In this document: piece by piece, positions 1 through 8,387 of the stretch
Layout of the letters: the number at the start of each line of letters is the position of its first letter
Numbering within the stretch: position 1 is the stretch's first letter
DNA from: CBDFKJ01 sp965248805
GTDB taxonomy: Bacteria > Pseudomonadota > Alphaproteobacteria > UBA6615
DNA length: 64,000 bases
Assembly: GCA_965248805.1 (NCBI GenBank)
Contig: CBDFKJ010000009.1
Coordinates: forward strand, 1,178,001-1,242,000
Reading direction: 5' to 3'
Notes under the pieces: generated by a model
What the model was told of the DNA's origin: nothing
What the model saw: the letters and a program-made list of their open reading frames with translations, nothing else
Databases searched by the model: none
Position numbers and translations under genes: made by a program

Positions 1-450
1 ATGGCCGGAGATGTACAGCCGCTGCGAATCGCCGCCGAAACTGGCGGCGTTGGCGACGACCCAGCGGATCGCGGCGCGATTCTGGCGCACGATTTCGTCC
101 ATGGTGACGTTGGGGCACAGGTCGTAGTTGACCAGCACCGTCGTCGAGCCCGCGGCGACCAGTGGCAGGGCGACGAAGCGGTGTTCGGCCTTGTCGAAGG
201 CGCGCCAGTAGCCGCCATGGATGAACAGGTGGATCGGTGCATTGGCCTGCGCCGCCGGAAAAATGTCCAGCTTCTCGCCCGGCGCATCGCCGAAGGCGAG
301 GTCGAGCTGGCAATTCAGTTCACGCGCGGCGCGGTCGGAGGACTCCTTCAGCCGGGCGAAATGCCCCGGATGGTCAGGCACGCGCCGGCGCATGTCGTAT
401 TGTAGATCGAGTGCTTCCTGGTCGTAGTCGCGATAGACAAGCTCCGCCAT
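1..450 (-). CDS. Alpha/beta hydrolase, KynB/arylformamidase-like (3' end off window)
   Basis: Reading the minus strand from an ATG at 448-450 gives 150 open codons running off the window, so the C-terminal half is missing. The protein starts MAELVYRDYDQEALDLQYD and carries IHLFIHGGYWRAFDK, the oxyanion HGGYW motif of arylformamidase/carboxylesterase-type alpha/beta hydrolases. A later ADxASFGGDSQRLYISGH-like stretch leads toward the nucleophile-elbow region. The expected family length is about 270-300 residues. Such enzymes hydrolyse formamides or small esters in the cytoplasm; the substrate here cannot be told. It is divergent from the broken oxidoreductase at 589. Confidence 0.8.
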   Translation of the reverse strand, partial: MAELVYRDYDQEALDLQYDMRRRVPDHPGHFARLKESSDRAARELNCQLDLAFGDAPGEKLDIFPAAQANAPIHLFIHGGYWRAFDKAEHRFVALPLVAAGSTTVLVNYDLCPNVTMDEIVRQNRAAIRWVVANAASFGGDSQRLYISGH

Positions 451-588
451 GTCGCCAACTCCGTTACGTATTGCCGTGGTTCGGATGGTCGGGAGCGGCG
501 AGCCCGCGCACCATGCCCAGCCGCGCGCGCGCATGCTATGGAGCCGCGGCGGCGCGTGCAAGCGCCGCCTGCGCGCGCGGGTCGGTCA

Positions 589-1406
589 ATGGCAAAGGCG
601 TATGACGTCGTGGTTGTGGGCGCCGGTATTATCGGCGCCAGCACGGCCTATCATCTGAAGGCGGCGGGCGCATCCGATCCGGTGCGCTCGACCGAGGCCT
701 ATGTCGGTGCGTTCGAGCGGGCGGGCGGTGAGGCCCGTATGAAGACACCGGTGCGGGCGCTGATGCGTCGGGGGGATCGCATCACCGGCGTCGTCACCGA
801 CGAAGGCCCGATCGCCGCCGGCGTAGTCGTCAATGCCGCCGGACCGTGGGCACCGTTTTCCTGGCGGCGAGTGCGCAGATCGAGCTTGCGATGCGCACAG
901 TGCGCGAACAGGACACTGTGTGGGAGGTGCGGCCCGGCCGCCCGGTGCCGACGGCGACCCTCGCGTTGGCGGTGGACAGTCTCTACGTCCGTCCGCTGGG
1001 TGAGCGGCGCTACATCATCGGCCACGGCTTTCCCAAGGATTACGTGGATGTGGATCCCTATAACTTCAAGGAAACGGCCGATGACGACTTCGTCTCGCTC
1101 ATGCTGGAACGCTCGACCCATCGCATCCCTTCGTTCTCCGGGTGCCGGCTGATCGACTCATACGCCTCGCTCTATGACGTAACCCCGGACTGGCATCCCT
1201 TTCTCGGCCCGCGCCAGGGGCTCGCCGGCTACGTCGACGCCTGCGGCGGTAGTGGACACGGCTTCAAGTTCGGTCCGGCGTTCGGTCGCGAGCTGGCACG
1301 GTGGATTGTCGACGGCTTCGTCGCCGACGACTTCGCACAGCTCAGCTACGACCGCATGTCCGGCCACAGGCCGTTCGAGCAGACCTTCGGCGGCAACCGG
1401 GGCTAA
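589..1406 (+). pseudogene. FAD-dependent DAO-family oxidoreductase, deleted and frameshifted
   Basis: From ATG 589 the product begins MAKAYDVVVVGAGIIGASTAYHL, the Rossmann FAD motif (GxGxxG) of D-amino-acid oxidase-like enzymes. After about 25 residues the sequence jumps to the middle of the fold (RMKTPVRALM, then VVNAAGPWA). Roughly 100 or more residues normally in between are missing. Between about 846 and 880 the frame shifts; the C-terminal domain (IELAMRTVREQ, then SLYDVTPDWHPFLGP and CGGSGHGFKFGPA) continues in another frame to the TAA at 1404-1406. Two independent lesions make a nonfunctional remnant. The intact family oxidises amines or sarcosine-like substrates. Confidence 0.8.
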
Positions 1407-1409
1407 CAG

Positions 1410-1844
1410 GTGTCGGAAGGTTTCGAGACAGTCTTGCTCGCCGGCGGACTGCTCATCGGCGGTGTTATCGGATTGATTGTCGGACTCTACTACCGCCGCC
1501 GCGTGCGACGCCTGCTGAGAGTTGGCCGAGACGCCGAGGGCACGATTGTCGGGTTGCGGCGCGAAGCGGCGGGCGAAGGCGTCAACTGGTTTCCGGTTGT
1601 CCAGTTCGATGCCGCCGACGGGACGCGCTACGCGTTCACCTCGGAAGTGGGGGTGGTGCCGCTATTTCGCCGCAAGGGGCAGAAGGTGAAGGTCGTCTAC
1701 GATCCGGCAATGCCGATGGAAGCCATGATCCGCAGCCACTTCTGGATGGTCATCGCGCCAGCGATCTCCCTGTACGTCGCTATCGCAATGATCATTGCGA
1801 GCGTGGCGGTTTACGCCGACGCGTTGCTGCAACGCCCCGGCTGA
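1410..1844 (+). CDS. DUF3592-like small membrane protein
   Basis: Starts at GTG 1410, three bases after the preceding remnant's stop. 144 residues. An N-terminal membrane helix (about residues 8-27), a soluble middle and a C-terminal helix (about 113-135) frame a beta-rich domain with PVVQFDAADGTRYAFTSE and GQKVKVVYDP. These are the hallmarks of the DUF3592 family, predicted to lie outside the membrane between two helices. Function unknown. The reading frame is intact although its upstream neighbour is decayed. Confidence 0.65.
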   Translation: MSEGFETVLLAGGLLIGGVIGLIVGLYYRRRVRRLLRVGRDAEGTIVGLRREAAGEGVNWFPVVQFDAADGTRYAFTSEVGVVPLFRRKGQKVKVVYDPAMPMEAMIRSHFWMVIAPAISLYVAIAMIIASVAVYADALLQRPG

Positions 1845-2008
1845 CGCGGATCGACGCACTGAACCATCTCATCCTCGAAAACGAACACGCCTGGCCGCGG
1901 TTTTTGGAGGAAGTGAGCCGGTTCCTGGCGCTCGACGAGGTCGGCGGTTAAGCATTCCGCAAGCGGAACACGAGAGGATGACGGGTCCTACTCCTCGGAG
2001 CGAGCACA

Positions 2009-2407
2009 ATGGACCAGTCCTTTTCCGCCTCGGCGGCCGACGCGTACCTGGGCGCAACCCCCGATATCAGAGCCAGCAACCGGCGACTGTTATTCTCGTT
2101 CGAGGGCCGCGTGTCGCGGACCACGTTTTGGCTGGGCAGCTTCGGGCCAGCGCTCGTGTACGCGTCGCTGATCGCCGCCTTCGATCTCGCGTCCAGAATG
2201 GGCGCCTTCGGCTCTCCGATAATCGCCCTCCTGATCATTTGGGTGGCACTGGCGACCGGCGCCAAACGGTGCCACGACCGCAACCGCTCGGGCTGGTTTC
2301 AGTCGATCGCGTCAGTTCCTTTCCCCGGCCTGATCTGGCTGCTTGTCGAGCTTGGGTTCATGAAGGGCACCGCCGGCGCCAATCGGTTCGGTCCGGCGCC
2401 TGCCTGA
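2009..2407 (+). CDS. DUF805 family inner-membrane protein
   Basis: 132 residues from ATG 2009, with a GGAG-type ribosome site just upstream. The signature of DUF805 (YhaH-like) proteins is clear: LFSFEGRVSRTTFW before the first helix, AKRCHDRNRSGWFQ in the central loop and a terminal GANRFGP. About three hydrophobic segments lie between. DUF805 proteins are small inner-membrane proteins of unknown role. The gene is convergent with the binding-protein gene ending at 2415. The stretch from 1845 to 2008 holds no convincing gene. Confidence 0.75.
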   Translation: MDQSFSASAADAYLGATPDIRASNRRLLFSFEGRVSRTTFWLGSFGPALVYASLIAAFDLASRMGAFGSPIIALLIIWVALATGAKRCHDRNRSGWFQSIASVPFPGLIWLLVELGFMKGTAGANRFGPAPA

Positions 2408-2414
2408 TCGCTCT

Positions 2415-3878
2415 CTACTCCCGCCAATAGACCTGCGTCACGTCGTTGGCCTGCACCGGCGAGTTGTGCCACAGGCCCACGACCTTAGCGTTCCACACGC
2501 CGTGCTTTGCCAACTGGAACAGGAAGCCGTTGACCGCATCGTCGGCGAGGATGCGCTGGGCATCGGCGAATAGGGCATAGCGCGCGGTCTCGTCGCTGGT
2601 TTTCTCCAGTGCCGCCATCCCGTCGTTGAACCGCTCCGAGTGGTAGTTGAAGTAGTACGTCTCGTGCGCATAGATGCCGATGTCCATCGGCTCGGTGTGC
2701 GAAATGATCGTCAAATCGAAGTCGTCTCCGCGGAACACCTGCTCCAGCCACTGCGCCCACTCCACGGGGATCAGTTCGAGCTCGATGCCGACATCCTTCA
2801 GTTGAGCGGCGATGATCTCGCCACCGCGCCGCGCATACGAAGGCGGCGGCAGCTTCAACGTTGCCGATAAGCCGTCGCCGTATCCGGCTTCCCGCAGCAG
2901 CTCTCGCGCCTTGGCCGGATCGAACGGATATTGGCCGGTGAGGTCCACATAGGCGGGGTGATGCGGTGCGAAGTGGCTGCCGATCGGCGTGCCGAACCCG
3001 AACATGGCGCCGTCGACGATGGCCTTGCGGTCGATGGCGTGGGCGATGGCACGGCGCACGCGAACGTCGTCAAACGGGGGCCGGGTATTGTTGGTCGACA
3101 GAATGGTCTCGCCCTCGGTGGTGCCTACCACGACCTCGAACCGCGGGTCCGCCTGGAACTGCAGCAGGCTCTCAGGTGCGGCGGTGTTGGGCAGGCCGTC
3201 GATGTCGCCCGCCATCAGGGCCGCCACCTGCGCCGACGGGTCGGAGATGAACTTGAAGGTAACCTGGGCGAGCTTGGCGCGGTCGTCGTTGCGGACCAGC
3301 TCGACCCGGTCGCCAGTAACCCAGCGCTCAAAGCGGAACGGGCCCGTTCCGATCGGATTGGTCTTGTTGGTCTCGGCGGATTCGGGCGCCACGATCACCG
3401 CATCGCCCCAGCCGAGATTGAACAGCAACGCGCTCTCGGGCCGGCTCAAGGTGATGCGCACCGTCGTCGGGTTGACCGCATCGACCGTATCGATGGCGGC
3501 GAACAGGCCCTTTTGCGCGTTGACCGAATCCTCGGCGCGGGCGCGGTCGAAGGAGAACACGACGTCGTCAGACGTGAAGTCGGTACCGTCGTGAAACGTG
3601 ACGCCGCTCTTGAGCGCGAAGGTATAGACGTGCCCGTCCTCCGACACGGTCCAGGAGGTGGCGAGTTGCGGCTTGACCGCGCCGGTTTCGTCGATGCGCG
3701 TCAACCCCTCGAAGACGTTGGCATAAACCACCTCGTCGATGGCGGCGGCCGCACCGGCGGTCGGGTCCAAATGCGGCGGCTCGAGCGTCACGCCCAATGT
3801 CAGCGTATCATTGGCGGCGCGCGCTGAAATCGCGGTCGCCACTATCAGCGCCAAGCCTATGCCGATCGACTTATGCAT
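2415..3878 (-). CDS. ABC transporter substrate-binding protein, family 5 (oligopeptide type)
   Basis: 487 residues with an N-terminal secretion signal (MHKSIGIGLALIVATAISARA). Family 5 solute-binding features are present: EPPHLDPTAG near the N-terminus, LATSWTVSEDGHVYTFALKS, GVTFHDGTDFTSDDVVFSF and NPIGTGPFRFERW. The C-terminal lobe has VRRAIAHAIDRKAIVDG. Such periplasmic proteins deliver peptides, nickel, opines or other small molecules to an ABC permease. No permease or ATPase gene lies beside it in the window, so the ligand is unassigned. It may be the last gene of the nosR-apbE-peptidase transcription direction. Confidence 0.9.
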   Translation of the reverse strand: MHKSIGIGLALIVATAISARAANDTLTLGVTLEPPHLDPTAGAAAAIDEVVYANVFEGLTRIDETGAVKPQLATSWTVSEDGHVYTFALKSGVTFHDGTDFTSDDVVFSFDRARAEDSVNAQKGLFAAIDTVDAVNPTTVRITLSRPESALLFNLGWGDAVIVAPESAETNKTNPIGTGPFRFERWVTGDRVELVRNDDRAKLAQVTFKFISDPSAQVAALMAGDIDGLPNTAAPESLLQFQADPRFEVVVGTTEGETILSTNNTRPPFDDVRVRRAIAHAIDRKAIVDGAMFGFGTPIGSHFAPHHPAYVDLTGQYPFDPAKARELLREAGYGDGLSATLKLPPPSYARRGGEIIAAQLKDVGIELELIPVEWAQWLEQVFRGDDFDLTIISHTEPMDIGIYAHETYYFNYHSERFNDGMAALEKTSDETARYALFADAQRILADDAVNGFLFQLAKHGVWNAKVVGLWHNSPVQANDVTQVYWRE

Positions 3879-3949
3879 GAGAGCCTCCCAGTTTTCTTGA
3901 TCGCGGTGCTGCGCAGAAGTTACCAGCCGAACGGCTGGAGATCACGGGT

Positions 3950-4939
3950 TCATTCGTCGGCGAACGCGTCGCGGTAGGCCCGCAGTTCGCCGAGCGAGCA
4001 GGCTTCGTAGACACCACGGGCGATCGCCCGTGCGGTACAGTCGGCGGCCATTGCGCCGATACGCCAGACGTCTTCGATCTCGTCCGCCAGTCGCCGATGC
4101 CCGGTCGCCATGGCGAACACCACGTCGCCGTCGAGCGGCGTGTGCACCGGACGGATCGCTCGTGCGAGGCCGTCCTGGGCCATGATCGCGACACGCTGGG
4201 CTTGTGCCTTGCTCAACGCCGCATCGGTGGCGACGGCGGCCAGTGTCGTGCTCGACGCCGGTCTTGCCGCCACGTCACCCTCAACATCGGTACCAATCTG
4301 TGTTGGCGGTGGGCGACCTCCATACTCGCGATCTTGCTCGAATGGCCACGCCCAGAAGGCATCGCTGCCGGGCATCAGCACCGATCCGCAGCAATTGACC
4401 GCAGCGAGCGCACCGACGGTGAAGCCGCCGGCGGCCATGACCGAAGCGCTTCCCAGCCCTCCCTTAAGCCCGCCGGCCGTCGCGCCTAAACCCGCGCCCA
4501 CATTGCCCAACGCGAAGTCGCGGCCGGCAGTGTCGGCGGCCTGCGCGCCCAGCCGGCGGTAAGGCGGATCGTTTCCCCACGTCTTGTCGCCGCCATTCAG
4601 TAAGTCGAACAGGATCGCGGCGGGTACGATCGGCACCCGCGCGTCGCCGACCGGAAAACCTCGGCCGCGTGCGGCTAGCCAGGACATCACGCCGTCGGCG
4701 GCGCTCAGCCCGAAGGCCGAGCCGCCGGCGAGGACGATGGCGTGCACCGCCTCCACCGTGGCGGAGGGCTCGAGCAGCGCCAACTCGCGGGTGCCTGTTC
4801 CGCCGCCGCGCACATCGACCGCGGCGACTGCTGGCGCGTCGGGCAGCACGACCGTCACGCCGGTGCGGGCGTCGGCGTCGGATGCGTTGCCGACACGAAT
4901 GCCGGCAACGTCGGTGATGAGATTGCGCCGCCCCGTCAT
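3950..4939 (-). CDS. P1 family (S58/DmpA-like) self-processing aminopeptidase
   Basis: 329 residues. The N-terminus (NLITDVAGIRVGNASD, then TGVTVVLPD and VDVRGGGTGTRE) and the central GGSAFGLSAADGVM and GNVGAGLGATAGGLKGGLGS are diagnostic of the P1/DmpA peptidase family. The later SSTTLAAVATDAALSK corresponds to the autocleavage segment, with a Thr/Ser expected to be the nucleophile exposed by self-cleavage. The family comprises N-terminal nucleophile aminopeptidases, some beta-peptide specific. Start ATG 4939 lies 34 bp after apbE, so it may be cotranscribed with the flavinylation genes; no functional link is known. Confidence 0.85.
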   Translation of the reverse strand: MTGRRNLITDVAGIRVGNASDADARTGVTVVLPDAPAVAAVDVRGGGTGTRELALLEPSATVEAVHAIVLAGGSAFGLSAADGVMSWLAARGRGFPVGDARVPIVPAAILFDLLNGGDKTWGNDPPYRRLGAQAADTAGRDFALGNVGAGLGATAGGLKGGLGSASVMAAGGFTVGALAAVNCCGSVLMPGSDAFWAWPFEQDREYGGRPPPTQIGTDVEGDVAARPASSTTLAAVATDAALSKAQAQRVAIMAQDGLARAIRPVHTPLDGDVVFAMATGHRRLADEIEDVWRIGAMAADCTARAIARGVYEACSLGELRAYRDAFADE

Positions 4940-4973
4940 CGCCTACGCGACGCGTTGGGCGCCGGGCGGCGTC

Positions 4974-5996
4974 CTAGGCGGTGACCTCGCGCACGCTGCC
5001 GTCGGCGCGGGTGATCAGCGCGCGCACGCCGGGGAAGGCCTCGACCATCGCCTGAGCGCGATCGTCCGGCGCCACATAGAGGCCGGTCGCCAAGGCGTCG
5101 GCGACGCCGGCGCGCGGTCCGATCACGGTGACGCTGGCGTGACGCTGCGCGCTTTCGCCGGTCATGGGATCGAATATGTGGTGGTGTCTGCCGCTCGGAT
5201 CGAAACGTGTGCCGTACCCGCCGGAGGTGGCGAGCGCCTGGTCGGCGATATAGACCATGCGGGTGATCTGATCGGGCGCGTTCGGATCCTTCAGTCCAAT
5301 GCGCCAGGGCCGCCCCTCGGGGTGATCGCCGAGGGCCCGGAACTCGCCCAGCTCGACCATGACGTGCTCGAAGCCGGCGTCACGGAGGATGTCGGCGACG
5401 CGGTCGGTGATGTAGCCCTGGGCCACGCCGTTCAGGGTTATGGCCATGCCGGCGTGTGCGAAGGCGATGCGCCGGGCGCTGATATCGACGGCCCGATAGC
5501 CAACAAGCGCGCGAGCGGCGTCGATCACCCGTGCCTCGGGACCGGCGGACGTGGCAGGGTGCCTCGTGAAGTGATCGCTGTAGGCGCGCCACAGGGGCTG
5601 AACCGTGACGTCGAAAGCGCCACCGCTGAGCTCACCGATGCGCCGGCTCTGCGTCAGCACCTCGACGAGGTCCGGCGATGGCTTGGCCAGCGCACCATCG
5701 CGATTGAGCCGCACGATCTCGCTGTCATCGCCGAACAGGCTGAAAATGCTCTCCAGGCGTGCGATCTCGGTGAGGCTGTGCTGCATCATGCGCTGCGCCT
5801 CGCCGGCATCGGCATGCCAGATGGCGAGCGTCGACTCAGCGCCCAGGGCCTCGCCTTGCCAAGTGTGGGACTGCGCCGGCGCGGCGCGGACGCCCGAGGC
5901 GATCAGCGGTGCACCGGCGGCGGCGGCCACGATGTGCAGGGCGCGACGGCGCGGGATATTTCGTTCTACCGACATCTTGCTGTGCTCCTCGCTCAT
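4974..5996 (-). CDS. apbE: FAD:protein FMN transferase, ApbE/NosX family
   Basis: 340 residues from ATG 5996, which overlaps the nosR stop as ATGA, implying translational coupling. A twin-arginine-like signal (NIPRRRALHIV and a hydrophobic stretch) indicates periplasmic export. ApbE motifs follow: SIFSLFGDDSEIVRLN, GGAFDVTVQPLW, ITLNGVAQGYITDRV and ATSGGYGTRFDPSGR with HHIFDPMTG. ApbE moves FMN from FAD onto a Thr in target proteins. The coupled NosR-like protein carries a matching acceptor site (around Thr153), so NosR is the likely substrate. In denitrifiers this gene is called nosX. A second possible start is ATG 5975. Confidence 0.9.
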   Translation of the reverse strand: MSEEHSKMSVERNIPRRRALHIVAAAAGAPLIASGVRAAPAQSHTWQGEALGAESTLAIWHADAGEAQRMMQHSLTEIARLESIFSLFGDDSEIVRLNRDGALAKPSPDLVEVLTQSRRIGELSGGAFDVTVQPLWRAYSDHFTRHPATSAGPEARVIDAARALVGYRAVDISARRIAFAHAGMAITLNGVAQGYITDRVADILRDAGFEHVMVELGEFRALGDHPEGRPWRIGLKDPNAPDQITRMVYIADQALATSGGYGTRFDPSGRHHHIFDPMTGESAQRHASVTVIGPRAGVADALATGLYVAPDDRAQAMVEAFPGVRALITRADGSVREVTA

Positions 5997-8092
5997 TCCG
6001 CTGCCACCATGCCGCGCGCGGCCAGGGGCAGTTCCGGCCGCGGTGTGACGGCCTGTAGCACCTTGCGCTGCCGGCTTAGGGGCGGGCAGCGGCTGTCGTC
6101 GCTGTACTCGACCTGGCAATCCAGGCACTGAAAGCATTCGTTCATATCGATCTTGCCCTTGCTGTCGATGACCTTGAACGCGCAAGACCGCTCACACAGT
6201 TGGCATGGCGTGCCGCATTGGGCGCGGCGCTTGAGATTGTCGAACACGTGGAACCGGCCAAGGATCGCGAGCGCGCCGCCAAGCGGACACAGATAGCGGC
6301 AGTAGAAGCGCTCGGTGAACAGGCCGGCGGCCAATAGGATCGCGGCATACAGGGCAAACGGCCAACCACGTTCGAACTTGGCGGTGATGGCCGTCTTGAA
6401 GGGCTCGATTTCAGACGCGGTGGTCGCCAGGTCGACCGAATAGAATGCCAAGCCGATCACGAACACGGCGGCGACATATTTCAGCCACCACAGCCTCTTC
6501 TGCACCGACTCCGACGGGTCCCATCGCGGCAATCGAAATGCCCGCGCCAGTTGGCTCAGCAACTCCTGAAGCGCCCCGAAGGGGCACAGCCAGCCGCAGA
6601 ACACGCCGCGGCCGAGCAAGATCAGCGACAACGCCGTATAGCCGGCGATGATCACGATCAGCGGCTCGGCGAGGTAGAATCCCCAGTCGAACCCGGAGAA
6701 TGGCGCCACCGCGTAGCTGAACAGATTGACGATCGACAACTGCGCACTGGCGGTCCAACCGAGCCAGACCAACGTGAATAGCAGGAACCCGGTGCGTACA
6801 AAGCGGTGCAGTGTGCGCCGACGCGTCAACGGCCCCTGGAACACGAGGATCATGGTCAGAACCCCGAGGGCACCGGCCAGAACCACCACATCGGATTCCG
6901 AGTCCTGCCACGCCTCGACCCAGGCGGGGATCGGCTCCTCCTCCGGCATGATGATGTACTGCGGCGGCAGCTGGTAGGGCAGCTCGAATTCCGCGGCGGC
7001 AGGACCGCCTGCCGCTTCGCCATGAACCGACAGAATAAGGTTCCACGGCTGCAGCGGTTCGAAATCGCTATCCGGTGGCAGGTGGAACAGCAGGGCCATG
7101 TCGAGCGAGCGAATGCTCTCTTCGCCGCCGGTGGCGATCCACTGGTAGCGCTCACGATGGAAGCGCAGAATCTTATCGCCCTGGCGCAGCGCCAGGCGAT
7201 CGAACAGATAGCCGTTGGCCGCCTTGCGGTAAGCCGAGCCGCGCATGTCGTAGTCGCCCGCTGCGGCGACAATGATGAAATTGCTGCCTTGCGTCGCCTT
7301 CTTGGAGTACGCCGTGAACGATCGTGTTCCGAAAACGTTGCGCCCGACTGTCTGTGGCGTGCCGAGTGCAGTATAGAGCTCGATGAACTCCCCGTCGGGT
7401 GCGCCGATTGGCTCGTTCGGGGTGGCACCGAGTTCCTCGAATGCGTCGGCCAGTTGCGCGTTGGATATCTTCATGCGGGAGAAGGTGCCGTCCTCGAGGA
7501 GTTCCTCCCAGGACACCAGGCGAAAGCCGTCGGCGTCGAGCGTCGGCTCGGTGACGACCGGGAAGTTGACCCGAGAGCGCAGGACGAGCCTCGCGGTTTC
7601 GATGGTCGCCGCCCGCATCGATCGCGCCGAGACCGTCGCGCCGGCGACATAGTCGGGCCGCAGGCGGCCGGGGTTGGCCCCGCGCGTGTGGTAACCGAGG
7701 TGACTGGCCAAGAACGTGTCCATCAAGCCCTGCCGCCGTGGGCTATCCTTGATGTAGGGTTCGTTGTGCGCGATCAGCTTGCCGCCGAGCAGGTCGCCAT
7801 CGACGTCGATGCCGCCGATAACGTCGAACGGCACGCTGGAGTAGCCCGGCGCCGCGACAACGTCGAGCGTCGAGAAAATGTAGGCGACGACTTCGTCGCC
7901 CTTGTACACCGGTGCCGCCAGTGGCCGGCCCTCGTAGGGACCGATGCGGTCTGCGTCGGGAGCCACGCGCGCCAGCACCTCCGGCGTCAGTCGCGGCGTC
8001 AGGGTATCCTCGACCTCCCGCGCCGCCGTCGCGGTCGCAACGAGGCATAGCCCGGCGATGGTGGCCAAGGCCCAGTGGCGGCGGATGTGCAC
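5993..8092 (-). CDS. nosR: NosR/NirI-like flavin and iron-sulfur membrane protein
   Basis: 699 residues. A signal peptide (about 1-24) is followed by a periplasmic FMN-binding domain with the flavinylation motif DYVAGAT at residues 147-153. Multiple membrane helices carry CGWLCPFGALQEL and CRYLCPLGGAL. The C-terminus holds CGTPCQLCERSC and CFQCLDCQVEY, cysteine clusters for 4Fe-4S centres. NosR feeds electrons to, or maintains, nitrous-oxide reductase; NirI is the nitrite reductase homologue. No nosZ, nosD or nir gene is visible in the window, so the true partner is unknown. It is the first gene of a minus-strand operon with apbE. Confidence 0.88.
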   Translation of the reverse strand: MHIRRHWALATIAGLCLVATATAAREVEDTLTPRLTPEVLARVAPDADRIGPYEGRPLAAPVYKGDEVVAYIFSTLDVVAAPGYSSVPFDVIGGIDVDGDLLGGKLIAHNEPYIKDSPRRQGLMDTFLASHLGYHTRGANPGRLRPDYVAGATVSARSMRAATIETARLVLRSRVNFPVVTEPTLDADGFRLVSWEELLEDGTFSRMKISNAQLADAFEELGATPNEPIGAPDGEFIELYTALGTPQTVGRNVFGTRSFTAYSKKATQGSNFIIVAAAGDYDMRGSAYRKAANGYLFDRLALRQGDKILRFHRERYQWIATGGEESIRSLDMALLFHLPPDSDFEPLQPWNLILSVHGEAAGGPAAAEFELPYQLPPQYIIMPEEEPIPAWVEAWQDSESDVVVLAGALGVLTMILVFQGPLTRRRTLHRFVRTGFLLFTLVWLGWTASAQLSIVNLFSYAVAPFSGFDWGFYLAEPLIVIIAGYTALSLILLGRGVFCGWLCPFGALQELLSQLARAFRLPRWDPSESVQKRLWWLKYVAAVFVIGLAFYSVDLATTASEIEPFKTAITAKFERGWPFALYAAILLAAGLFTERFYCRYLCPLGGALAILGRFHVFDNLKRRAQCGTPCQLCERSCAFKVIDSKGKIDMNECFQCLDCQVEYSDDSRCPPLSRQRKVLQAVTPRPELPLAARGMVAAE

Positions 8093-8333
8093 TCAGGGTG
8101 CCTTGCGGCGGGTAAGCGCCGCTTTGAACATCGTCACGTCGTGGTTCCTCCCCGAACGCTGGGCGCGTCGTGGCCAAATCATTGCCTTTGTGCCGCGGTA
8201 TTGTCCAGCATTACGGCCCGCCGCTGCCTGGAATTGCTGTGTTTCACCATCAATTGAGGGGAGAAGCGGCGGTCGAACATACTTATGGCAGCCGGACGCG
8301 GGATTTTCGCCAGGCGGACCGGAGAATCGCAAC

Positions 8334-8361
8334 GGGGCCGCGATTCCATGATCGCGGCCCC
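8334..8361 (-). terminator. Hairpin terminator after glnA
   Basis: A perfect 11-bp inverted repeat (GGGGCCGCGAT / ATCGCGGCCCC) with a 6-nt loop lies 27 bp past the glnA stop. No long T run follows on the minus strand, so termination strength is uncertain. The rest of 8093-8387 shows no gene. Confidence 0.6.
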
Positions 8362-8387
8362 GGCGGCCGGTACAACTCGGCTGTGGA

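Noticed and set aside
1..405. Open plus-strand frame of 134 codons
   Set aside because: It is the antisense of the alpha/beta hydrolase, whose HGGYW motif and start are clear on the minus strand.
1846..1951. Short frame reading RIDALNHLILENEHAWPRFLEE after the DUF3592 gene
   Set aside because: It has no normal start codon and only about 35 codons; perhaps a gene fragment, but the evidence is too thin to call.
2931..3827. Long plus-strand frame opposite the binding-protein gene
   Set aside because: A GC-rich shadow; the minus strand encodes an unmistakable family 5 binding protein.
4584..6131. 515-codon plus-strand frame
   Set aside because: Covers the peptidase and apbE genes in antisense and has no recognisable domain.
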